Program-made: the position numbers and the translations under genes
The notes under the pieces: generated by a model
What the model saw: the letters and a program-made list of their open reading frames with translations, nothing else
Told to the model about the DNA's origin: nothing
The model's database searches: none
Part shown: positions 1 through 7,825 of the stretch, piece after piece
How the letters are laid out: every line of letters starts with the position of its first letter
Position numbering within the stretch: the stretch's first letter is position 1
Assembly (NCBI GenBank): GCA_015852425.1
Contig: JAAAIG010000217.1
Coordinates: 32,883 to 42,894, forward strand
Source of the DNA: Gryganskiella cystojenkinii
Taxonomy: Eukaryota > Mortierellomycota > Mortierellomycetes > Mortierellales > Mortierellaceae
Direction: 5' to 3'
Length of the DNA: 10,012 nt

Positions 1-293
1 TTTTTTTTGGTGGCGAACTCATTTCCTTTAATTATTTGACCCCTTCGTTAACCTGTTTCTTTCCATTCTTGACAACTCGGCGCAAACAATAAGACTCGCA
101 GGCCGCCAAAAGAAGGGTGGCTCGAAAAAAAAGGATGGCTCGTGAGGAGGCGGGTCCCTTCGCATTCCACTAGGCTGGATTGGTCCTTCTTGCTCCCCGT
201 CATTTGAACTGTAACGGTACGCTTGCACGCTTTCGACACATTTACAGAGAATATGATATTTTTTTTTTTGGTGGCGCAAAATTTCGTTAATTA
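1..293. repeat. Two copies of a poly(T)-GGTGGCG...TAATTA composite
   Basis: A T run followed by GGTGGCG lies at 1-15 and again at about 259-276. Each copy is followed by a short AT-rich spacer (13 and 11 bases) and then TAATTA, at 29-34 and 288-293. Between them, a shorter pair of GG(G/A)TGGCTCG units sits at 115-124 and 133-142, separated by an A8 run. No convincing coding frame links these elements; an open minus-strand frame over 28-279 has no recognisable protein character. The repeats could be paired regulatory sites or ends of a small degraded insertion; the sequence alone does not decide. The first T run is cut by the window edge. Confidence 0.5.
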
Positions 294-518
294 ACTAAAA
301 ATATTGTTCACTATCCCACATTTTCAGATATGAACATGCTCTCAATTAGAGAAATGTGTAAACTGCAGCGCCATCGTCGACAAGACGACAATAAAAGGGC
401 ACATCACGAAGATCCTTCCAGACCCCATGACCGATCCTCGCTTCCTTCCTTGCCCCCTTAAAGTTATTCAATCCCCTTCCTAAACAATTACGCAAATGAT
501 ACAGAAGGCAATTTTTTG
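294..518. other. Upstream intergenic stretch with a weak 43-codon ORF
   Basis: AT-rich sequence up to about 320 is followed by an ORF at 330-461 on the plus strand. It starts ATG-AAC-ATG, has 43 codons and is rich in Arg, His, Asp and Pro. It is too short for a confident call and matches no family I know. It could be an upstream ORF in the leader of the gene that starts at 755, or chance. A small inverted repeat (TCGTC-GACAA-GACGA) lies inside it near 377-391. Nothing else is supportable here. Confidence 0.3.
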
Positions 519-754
519 ATTGGCCGCTTCAATTGTACCTTTTTGGTTTCTCTCCTCGTCTTTTATCTCTTTCTTTTTTTCTTTCTTTCTTTTCTTTTGC
601 TTTCGTCACACTTTTTCGTTTCCTTCGTTTTCCATTTCTCTTTTTGCAATATTTCCCACATTACACCTTTTTGTACTTTTACAGATCTCATTCACCCTTG
701 TCCTTTCACACGGACACGTTTTTAACTTCGCGTCTTTTTCGTCCCACCTTGGTC
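519..754 (+). promoter_or_regulatory. Pyrimidine-rich promoter/leader of the AT-hook protein gene
   Basis: From about 538 to 750 the plus strand is dominated by C and T, with repeated CTTT and TTTC runs. This is a common feature of fungal core promoters and leaders. An inverted CCAAT box (ATTGG) lies at 519-523, about 230 bases before the start codon. No clear TATA box is seen. The pyrimidine bias keeps several frames free of stops, which explains the spurious hydrophobic ORFs here. The transcription start cannot be placed from sequence alone. Confidence 0.4.
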
Positions 755-3700
755 ATGAATCAAATGACTGACCCTCAAGCAAGCAAGCACACATTCAACA
801 GCAACAACAACACCACCACCGGTCAAGGTGTTGTCCAGACAAACGACCAGCAGACCAAATCAGTCCTCGCACCCATTCCTACAGAAAACAGCAATACCTT
901 CTCGTCTGCTACAAGTAATAGCAGCCTCGCAAAAGAAAAGGCGACAAGTAAGTTGTAACACCATGAACTTGAATCAATTGTTTTTTTTTTTCCTTTTCAG
1001 TTGCCGCGTTATTATTCTGCTCACTGCTTGTCACCATGTTTTGTGACTATGCCCGTCCAGAAATGAAATATAAAAAGCACCCCGTTTTAATATGCCCGAC
1101 CTTATTTTCGATCCTCATTCCCATATCCCCGTTTTTTTTTTGTTGGACTGGACACCTACTCTCTCTCACACACACGCACTCACTTACCTCTCTTTTCCTT
1201 ACACCCCCCTCCTACTCTTTTTAATTTTATCTTCTTTCATAGTTTTAAGTTCAAGGCTCCAACAAGCCAAGGAACAGTCCAACATTGCCTTGGCGTCGAT
1301 GGGCTTTCGATCGACTACTTCAGGCCCAACAATAAACAGTGGCAACACTACTCCAGTAACACCAGAAAGAACGCCCTCACAAGGAACATCCGCGGCAACA
1401 TTGCCTGGCATGGCACCGGGAATCACCGGAATGCCATCCTCCTCAGCCTCGCCTTCACCCCTCATTGAATCCGCGGCTGCGGTGATTATGAAGAAACGAG
1501 AGTCGTCCCAACCGAGGAGTGACAGCGAAAATATCCCCCTGCGTCAGTCTACGACACTAAACGCCGCCACCCCCATTAACATCTCTGCTACTGCGAGCCC
1601 TTCCTCTGCTACTACTATGGTGTCGACGACGAATGGCGGTCCCACTTCTACAACTACCACTGCTGTCACCAGTTCTGTTTATACACGTACCAGCACGCCT
1701 GCATCTGCGACCGCCGGCCATGATCCTTCCGAGAAACCCGCCAGAAAACCAGGACGTCCCCCAGGATCAGTCAACAAGAGAACCAAGAATAGGCCTGATG
1801 GAACGCCTGTTTTAAAACGACAATACATCAGAAAGACTCCACTACAGACAGCTGGAGCTGCAGGATCATCCAACGCTATACGGAAGCCGGGACCGTCTCT
1901 TGCTGGTCATACCCCTGGGGAGGCTCTAAACTCTATTCGAGGATCGTTATTACATTTTACTACGCCCTATTCTCGATTTGGAGCAGGAACCGAAACTCAA
2001 CAATCACTCGACCTTGTCTGGCCATCCAGTACAACAACAACGTCGATTGTAGGCGGCGCCATGAACACTGACGAGCAAGATGCGGCTCTGATGAGGAGTA
2101 TGATGACGTCATCTACAACAACATCGTGCCTACCTTTTTCAATACCCTCTGCCGAGATATCTCGCCTAGGCATCTATGCTGAACTGGTCAGTTTTCTGAG
2201 TCAATTCTCTCAAGATTGGCAGGATAATCGGCAGGAAACCATCTCTGGACAGTTGAACGCGGACGAGTTGGCTAGGTTGTTGACCGAGGTCTCGGTCACA
2301 CCTTCAGGTCATTCAAACACCATCCGGGATTTTGTTCAATCTCGATGTGAACCCAGTGTCGCGGATATCGAAACAGCACTACGGCCGACGTAAGTGTTAA
2401 ATTTGGAATCGCTGCTAAATACCACCTATGTGGATGTTCAATGATCGAAGCTGCTTCATCCACTGATGATGCTGACTCGTCCATGTTTCGTTACTATATA
2501 TATCCAGTGTGCAAAACATCCTCGACCATTTCTCTGCAGCGCAAAAGTCACGGACAGAGAATGCAATCCATATCATGTCCTCCACGACCGAGTTTTTGAC
2601 ACACCATGCGAGCTTGCTAGTGGATGAACTTCCAAGGACAGGATTGTACATGATCAACGACAATTACCTTCGCCCTGGAGAAACGCCTCCGGTTGTTGGA
2701 GACCATGTTCATTCTTCGATCCTTTCCCTTAACTATATTGCTGGCCTGTGGGAGGAAGTGATCCGAAGAATCGAGGCCTCTGGAGCAGCGATTGTGACGG
2801 TGGAGGAATACCAGTCAATCTCGGAGGTCTTGATTGAGTTGCGAGACGCCTGGGAAATGGATGGAAGACTCGAGATTGAACGGAATGAGAGTCTAGAAAC
2901 AAAGTTGGAGAGGGTTCTGAGATACATGGACAGGAAAATTCGGCTCATGAAGCTCACATACCAAAGACGTCTGACAGAAACCGGTTCGACGAAATCAGCT
3001 ATGGTTCCTCCACTCGCCGCAGGCACAACCTTGGCCACAATTACATCAGCATCAGCATCAGTATCAGCATCAGCATCAGCGTCAGCACCAGCATCCGCAC
3101 CAGCATCATCTCCAGCACCAACATCAGCGTCATCACCAGCGTCATCACCAGCACCAACACCGGCACTAACATCAGCACTAACACCAGCACTAACATCAGC
3201 ACCCACACCAGTATCAGCACCAGCGCCAGCGTCTGCACCTGCACCTGCACCTACACCTGCATCAGCGAATGAACTAGCACCTGCATTTACTCCAGCATCA
3301 GCACCAGCACGTGCATTTACTCTAACATCAGCACCTGCATTTACTCCAGCATCAGCACCTGCACCTGCATTTACTCCAGCATCAGCACCTGCACCTGCAC
3401 TTGCTTCATCATCAATATCGGCGTCAGCACCAGTACTAGTATCACCACCAGCAGTGTCGTCTGCTTCAGCCCTGCCCCAGGCGACTAGGATCTCCCCGAT
3501 CTCCAGTGGAATCTCAACACCCATTCAAGGAGTTCAGTCGACTTCGACCCTCAACCTTACAGAACTTCGAGCAAAGACATCTTCTATGCAAGGAGTGCAG
3601 CCAACGTCCTCACTTGACATTGCAGGTCTTCGTGCAAAAGCCTCGGCTCATGCTGCGGCACAGGCGTTCTCGGAGCAGTTATTGTCACAGCAGCAAGGTG

Positions 3701-6039
3701 GGTTGTCTCGTTTGAGAGCCCTTACAGCAGCGACAAATTCCAGGGCTTCCCCTAGCACACCTGCAGCTCTTTTGTCCAGCGAAGCCAAGCATACTGGAAC
3801 GTTTTCACAACGAAAAGCTGCACCCACGCTAGCTGCTCTCTCGCCAGTAACGACTGTCGCGACACCTTCCGCAGCAGTGATTGATAAAGAGCGAGTGCAG
3901 ACGCAGGCGGCAAGTGCGACAGCATCTGTATTGGGTGATGTACCGCGCTCCATGTTTCATCCTTATAATCCACTTGATCTCAAGGAAGCGGCGACCATTC
4001 GACCAACAGTGTTGCTGCCCGCTCTTAAACCTGCTCCGGCCGCAATTGCGCCTGTGATCACACCTGCGCCCATAAAAGCAGCAGTGCCATCAACAGTTAC
4101 ATCCAGGACAACAGCATCCTCAACAACCCGACCAGTTGCGACCACTGCAAACGTACCCACGGCCATGTCGATCTTGACGGCCCCAACTGTCGATACTCTC
4201 GCTGGATCTAGCATGTCGAATTTTAAGCGTACTGCGCTCGCCGGCTTGCCGTCAGCGTTGACATCACGCACCACATCGACACCAGTCACGACAACATCAT
4301 CAGCACCTATTTTACGTGCTTCCGAGTCGACTGCAATCGCTGTTCCTCACGCGCGGGTCCCCGATGCGATTGTTGAGCCTCAAGAATCATCAATGTCGCA
4401 GGCAAGAACTACCGCGACGACAACAAGTCAATCTGCGCCTTCATCTTTAGTCACAACTCCCAAGGACCAGTCGAGTGAATCTGCAACTTTTCCCGGCTCT
4501 GCTGCCGCCGCCTCGACTAGAACGATACACTTGCATCATGTGTCGGAACTGGAGACGATCAACCATCTTGAATCGGGACGATCCGCTGGACAATCCTTGA
4601 CGCAAAAGGGAGCCTCTGCAGCAGCCCTCTCCTCTACAATCATCGAGCAATCGTCTACTGGCGCTACTACAGCCACAGCAACCAAAGCACAGGACAGAGT
4701 CCCGTCCCCAATTTATGCCCTTGGCGATGATGACGATGACATCGAGATGAGCCAAGATGTGAAGGAAGAATATGGAGAAGATGAGGAGGAAGAAGATAAT
4801 GAGTACCAATTGGAAGATACTGAGAGTGAATACGACGAGCTCGAAGAAGATGAGTACGTCGAAAAGCGACCAGACCCGAAAGACAAGGGCAAGGGCAAGG
4901 AAGTTTATTCATCCTATACAGGACACATTTCAGGTGTTTCAGTGCCGGTCGTCCCTTGGTCTGGTACTAGTTATGGTATTGGCCGTAGCTCGCCTGCTGG
5001 GGCAATTTTCGATCGACCCTTCGTGCGTGATACGGCTTCAACGGTGACCGTTAGACCTGAAGCTGGTTCTGCAAATGGCGTATCTGGAACAAATGCTGTC
5101 GTAAAGCCCTTGACGACTTTTGCACAAACTGTTGGAACGCCAGATAGCGATCGTGCGACGACTCCAACGCGAAAGGCTCCCAAGATGACGGCTCGCGTTC
5201 AGCGAAGGATTGATGCCGCTTCAAACCCTGCGGACCAAACAACAAAGGCTCAGTTGATTGATCAATTGTTCTCTGTGGACGTTGTCGTGAAATCGCATTC
5301 TTCTCTGGCAGGATCCTCGAGTGCTCCCCTTCGGCCTGCCTTGGTCACACCCTCGATGCCGACGACGACAAAAACTCTAACGACTGCACCAACTGCACCT
5401 GTTGAGACACCTGTTCACTGGAACATGAAACCGTCTTTTAGTCCGTTGACGCAGTCTGCGACGCCTTCGACATTAGTGACCTCGGTCGCCTCCATCTCCT
5501 CTGGCACCACAGATCGGTCATTGTCGACTAGCACAGAGCCCGAACCCAGAGTATCATCGTCCACTCCCACCCCAGCGCCTCCAACAAAACGACCCAAAAT
5601 AGAACGTAGCTCGACCCCTGCGATTGATCTTGCAGAACTGCCGATTGCCATCATGACGCCCGAGGAAGAGACCGCTGCGATCGCGGAGACGAACGCGCAC
5701 AAGACGGGCAGGATTTATAAACCGGACGTATACCGAAAGGGAGCCGTAATCATCCCCGCACATTTGTACAAGGCCCCAAAGACAATCTTGACGCCTGAGT
5801 ACAATGAGGCGCAACTGGAGGCGTTGGCGGCCAAGGCTGTCTCCAGGGATACGGACAAAGGAGGACTGAGTACGAGACGATCTTCCAGACGCCATGCGGG
5901 AGAGATGGATGAGCCGTATGTGGATCTCGAGACGATGAAGAAGATCAAGCGACTGAGACAACAAAAGGAGGAGGAAGCGCGTCGAGTGAAGGTAGGGAGT
6001 CCAACGTCCTCGACAGGCTCGGATCATCCAAAGAACTAG
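755..6039 (+). CDS. Large AT-hook, Ser/Thr/Ala/Pro-rich probable nuclear protein (3 exons, 1623 aa)
   Basis: Proposed exons are 755-947, 1243-2389 and 2508-6039; the phases agree at both junctions and give 1623 residues ending at TAG. The start is the first in-frame ATG, with G at -3. Residues 1-230 are low-complexity and Asn/Ser/Thr-rich. Residues 232-244 form an AT-hook-like motif (RKPGRPPGSVNKR) followed by more basic sequence, suggesting minor-groove binding to AT-rich DNA. Residues about 369-606 look folded and mainly helical, with alternating hydrophobics and few prolines; I recognise no family. Residues 626-748 are Ala/Ser/Pro repeats, 787-828 a tandem 21-residue duplication, and about 1187-1231 an acidic block holding VKEE (K1199), a SUMO-type consensus. 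Basic nuclear-import candidates lie near 1233-1245 and 1471-1480 (TKRPKIER). Residues about 1490-1609 are compact and charged, ending in a Lys/Arg/Glu helix. A nuclear chromatin or transcription role is inference. Exons 2 and 3 are secure; the exon 1 junction is less so. Confidence 0.82.
948..1242 (+). other. Intron 1 of the AT-hook protein gene (donor clear, acceptor uncertain)
   Basis: The donor is GTAAGT at 948-953; reading through it meets TAA at 956-958. The acceptor that keeps the long exon 2 frame is TAG at 1240-1242, giving a 295-base intron. A stronger-looking acceptor, CAG after a long T/C tract, lies at 998-1000 and would give a typical 53-base intron. Using it alone shifts the frame and ends translation at 1222-1224. 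A two-intron variant with a 42-base middle exon (1001-1042, then GTGACT at 1043) would also restore phase and add 14 mostly hydrophobic residues. A short CA-rich run lies near 1168-1180. Confidence 0.6.
1743..1781 (+). other. AT-hook-like motif coding segment
   Basis: This segment encodes residues 232-244. The core G-R-P and the flanking P-G-S-x-N-K pattern match the extended AT-hook seen in HMGA-type and plant AHL proteins; the common form is (R/K)-G-R-P-P-G-S-K-N-K. Here Pro replaces the basic residue directly before GRP and Val replaces Lys after the Ser, so affinity may be lower than for a canonical hook. Further basic residues follow (KRTKNRP, then KRQYIRK). Only one clear copy is seen, whereas many AT-hook proteins carry two or more. 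Confidence 0.7.
2390..2507 (+). other. Intron 2 of the AT-hook protein gene
   Basis: The donor is GTAAGT at 2390-2395, and TAA in the exon frame at 2391-2393 shows that splicing is needed. The acceptor is CAG at 2505-2507, after an AT-rich stretch. A possible branch-point CTGAC lies at 2472-2476. The length is 118 bases. The junction falls inside a Thr codon (residue 447), and the predicted helical region continues smoothly across it, which supports the call. Confidence 0.88.
3043..3411 (+). repeat. Degenerate in-frame hexanucleotide repeat coding for Ala/Ser/Pro
   Basis: The unit is roughly GCA-(T/C)CA, giving Ala-Ser and Ala-Pro dipeptides for residues 626-748, with occasional Thr, Val, Leu and Phe. 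Third positions are strongly biased to A, unlike the rest of the gene, which points to expansion by slippage rather than selection on codons. All length changes are multiples of three, so the frame is kept. The repeat also keeps the opposite strand free of stops, producing a long Asp/Gly/Ala antisense ORF that is not a gene. The peptide is probably a flexible linker. Confidence 0.85.
3283..3396 (+). repeat. 30-base minisatellite nested in the Ala/Ser/Pro region
   Basis: Four units start at 3283, 3313, 3337 and 3367 with lengths 30, 24, 30 and 30. They encode AFTPASAPAR, AFTLTSAP, AFTPASAPAP and AFTPASAPAP (residues 706-743). The last two units are identical over all 30 bases, indicating recent duplication. 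Copy number is likely to vary between strains. Confidence 0.85.
3526..3651 (+). repeat. Old 63-base tandem duplication coding a 21-residue motif
   Basis: Two adjacent units, at 3526-3588 and 3589-3651, encode residues 787-807 and 808-828. Both follow the pattern QGVQ-x-TS-x-L-x-x-x-x-LRAK-x-S. The protein pattern is clearer than the DNA identity, since many third positions differ. This suggests an old duplication whose peptide has been kept by selection, unlike the nearby simple repeats. Confidence 0.8.
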
Positions 6040-6366
6040 GAGAGGAGGCGGGTTAAGACCCCCCTCCTTCCCAAAAAAAATGAAGCGCTGTTTTACTTGC
6101 GAAGTTCGCCTCCTCTTTTTTTTGTTTACTTTATTCATTGCCAACTTGCTTTCTAGCGACTTCTTTTCTACTATTCTTTCACCCAATCACCCTTGTACAG
6201 TATCTTACCTCTTCCGACCTTTCACAAAAATTGCAAATAATGATTCTGAGAAACCAACAAACCAACCAAAAAAAAAAAAAAAAAAAATGGATAATTTGAA
6301 CAGGAGAGGAGGTTAAAAGCATGCAAGCTGAGCGTTTCAGAACTCCTGGATCAAAAAATATTTTAT
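6040..6366. other. Spacer between two convergent genes
   Basis: These 327 bases separate the TAG of the plus-strand gene from the TAA of the minus-strand Nudix gene. They hold a hairpin at 6042-6069, T-rich sequence near 6114-6150, and an uninterrupted A20 run at 6268-6287. No plus-strand AATAAA is seen; AATAAT near 6236-6241 is a possible weak polyadenylation signal for the upstream gene. Open frames here are short and owe their length to homopolymers. The two 3' UTRs may overlap. Confidence 0.6.
6042..6069 (+). other. Strong hairpin directly after the stop codon
   Basis: The left arm, 6042-6053, contains GGAGG-C-GGGT, and the right arm, 6058-6069, contains ACCC-C-CCTCC. They pair with a TAAG loop at 6054-6057, one C-C mismatch and one G-U pair at the base. 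It begins two bases after the TAG at 6037-6039, so in the mRNA it is a GC-rich stem at the head of the 3' UTR. A role in termination, mRNA stability or protein binding is possible; it may also be chance. Confidence 0.55.
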
Positions 6367-6367
6367 T
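6362..6367 (-). terminator. AATAAA polyadenylation signal overlapping the Nudix stop codon
   Basis: Read on the minus strand, the stop TAA (6369-6367) runs directly into ATAAAA, placing a canonical AATAAA at 6367-6362. It shares its first A with the stop codon. If used, the 3' UTR would be only some 15-30 bases long. A U-rich stretch follows on the same strand, which suits cleavage. Confidence 0.5.
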
Positions 6368-7825
6368 TAGACAGCAACCGTTGCAGATGGCTGAACAGGT
6401 GCAGAGAGGGATGCAGGAGGCGCAAGCGCAGGTGTGGGTCGATACCGTTGAACGTTGGCTCCCTCGGGGACGATCAATGCACCCTTGGGTCCGATACCCC
6501 ACATCTTTCTCAAGACACCGTCCAAGATGAAGGCGGTGAGACCCCAGACGGTACACCCCTCCATCTCCTTGCCACCTTCGGCGTGGAAAACCGGATACAT
6601 GTATTTAGAATCTCTAAATCGAACCAGCGTCTGCGATCGTTTCCTTTCATCCAAAAGATCCCTGATTGGAATTGTGAAGACCTTTTGGACTTCATCCGTA
6701 TTAAACCGAATGTCGTTGATATCCTCGATCGGTTTTCTAATCAAACCCACAATGGGCTGAACTCGCATGGTACAGTCCTTATTGGGCATACAGGCATATT
6801 CGCCTAGGATGTCAACTTCAGAAGGGGAAACAAAGATTTCTTCCTGCATTTCTCGAAGAGCTGTGCGGAGGAGGGAGGTGTCGGAGGCATCTTGTTTGCC
6901 GCCGGGGAAAGAACATTCTCCACGGTGATTACGGAGTTTTGTCGAGCGCATCGTGAACAGGACACTGGGGACTCCCTTGACGATGCAAAGGGGCTATAAA
7001 TTGGATAAAATCGAATGATAGTTAGGAGAGGGTTAGTCAGAGATCAGGCAACAGAAATTAAGGTTGAACAAAAAGAGATCAAGCTCAGTAAGAACAGCAT
7101 AAAAAAAGAAACCGAAAAAGACGACTCACCATGAAAACGGCAGCCTCTCGAAGAGGCCTATCTTTACAATATTCGAAATGATGACTAGCCTCCTCCCTCT
7201 CGGTCTCCAATCGTTTCTTGGCCAATTCCAAGAAGGGAGTGTCGAATCTAATGGTGATGTCCTCGATCGTGGGCATGGCTCGAGGAGGGGTCTTCATCAT
7301 CTGAGGAATGGTTTTGGAGGCATAGCTGGCATGTTTGAGATGAGGCTGTCTCTTGACTCTTTGCAGATGGGAGGGAAAAACCTCTTGTTTTCGGAGACGT
7401 TGTTGTTCCTCTTCGTGAAGCTGTTGCAAGTACGCTTTAGAGGGCTGAGGGACTGGAGGGGGCTGATAAGGGAGTTGAAAACGGTATTCGAGTGGGAGAG
7501 GGACATGCTGTTGGTACTGAGGGGCAAAAATCTTTGTGTCGGCGTGGTCGTTAGTGGCACTCAAAAGAAAGGCCTGGTTCGCAAAGGAGATGGAAGAGGC
7601 GGCAGCAGAAGAGAGAGAGGATGAAGAGTTGTCCTGTGATTGCTGCTGTTGTTGTTGATGTTGGTGTTTCTGAGAAACAATGAACGAGCGAGACCGAGTC
7701 GCGGTGGTAGTAGCACGGGTGGATCGAATCGTCGATGAGGTCGCTGCAGTGGCTGGTGTCACAAAGTGGGACAACATTGAGCGCTGCGGGCAGCGACTTG
7801 TCGCGGGCAACAGGAACGCGGACAT
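6367..7825 (-). CDS. Nudix hydrolase, probable mitochondrial coenzyme A diphosphatase (2 exons, 440 aa)
   Basis: Minus-strand exons are 7825-7130 (232 aa) and 6993-6367 (208 aa plus TAA), joined in phase 0. Joining restores AAVFM-PLCIVKG, the usual start of the CoA-diphosphatase Nudix fold. The family motif L-F-T-x-R-S-x-x-L-R-x-H-x-G-E-x-S-F-P-G-G is at 244-264, and the Nudix box metal-binding residues are R279, E280, E283 and E284. The later WGLTA motif (W382) is present. Known members (yeast PCD1, mammalian NUDT7 and NUDT8) split CoA or acyl-CoA into 3',5'-ADP and (acyl-)phosphopantetheine using Mg or Mn. Residues 1-50 have six Arg, many Ser/Thr and no acidic residue until D65, with RSRSF near 44-48 as a possible cleavage site: a likely mitochondrial presequence. 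The C-terminus ATVAV is not a peroxisomal PTS1. Residues 54-64 are Gln-rich and about 105-225 form an extra basic, Pro/Gln-rich segment. The final Nudix-box Gly is Phe (F286). The family is sure; location is inferred. Confidence 0.93.
6994..7129 (-). other. Intron of the Nudix gene
   Basis: On the minus strand the donor is GTGAGT (7129-7124) and the acceptor is ATAG ending at 6994. The length is 136 bases. A branch-point candidate, CTGACTAAC, lies in the 3' part of the intron near 7035. Splicing falls between codons M232 and P233, and the joined sequence matches the conserved entry to the family domain, which independently confirms both splice sites. Confidence 0.93.

Noticed and set aside
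28..279. 83-codon minus-strand ORF at the left edge
   Set aside because: No domain, no start context of note, and residues such as FFF derive from A/T homopolymers; relatedness to any protein is not visible.
516..754. Hydrophobic plus-strand ORFs resembling membrane segments
   Set aside because: They arise from translation of the pyrimidine-rich promoter, where Phe, Leu and Ser codons dominate and stops are depleted. They lack a proper ATG start.
2104..2111. Perfect TGACGTCA (CRE/ATF-type site)
   Set aside because: It sits inside exon 2, far from any start site, and an eight-base palindrome is expected by chance at this scale.
2733..3524. 263-codon minus-strand ORF rich in Asp, Gly and Ala
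   Set aside because: It lies opposite the GCA-NCA repeat of the plus-strand gene, whose complement cannot form stops in this frame. Its character is set by the repeat, and the plus frame continues coherently on both sides.
5554..6186. 210-codon minus-strand ORF across the 3' end of the AT-hook gene
   Set aside because: Shadow of the plus-strand C-terminal coding region; no recognisable domain and no promoter or splice support.
6080..6316. 78-codon plus-strand ORF ending in poly-Lys
   Set aside because: The Lys run is the A20 tract; the frame lies in the convergent spacer and has no protein-like features.
7178..7624. 148-codon plus-strand ORF
   Set aside because: Antisense to exon 1 of the Nudix gene, whose splice junction and family motifs confirm the minus strand as coding.
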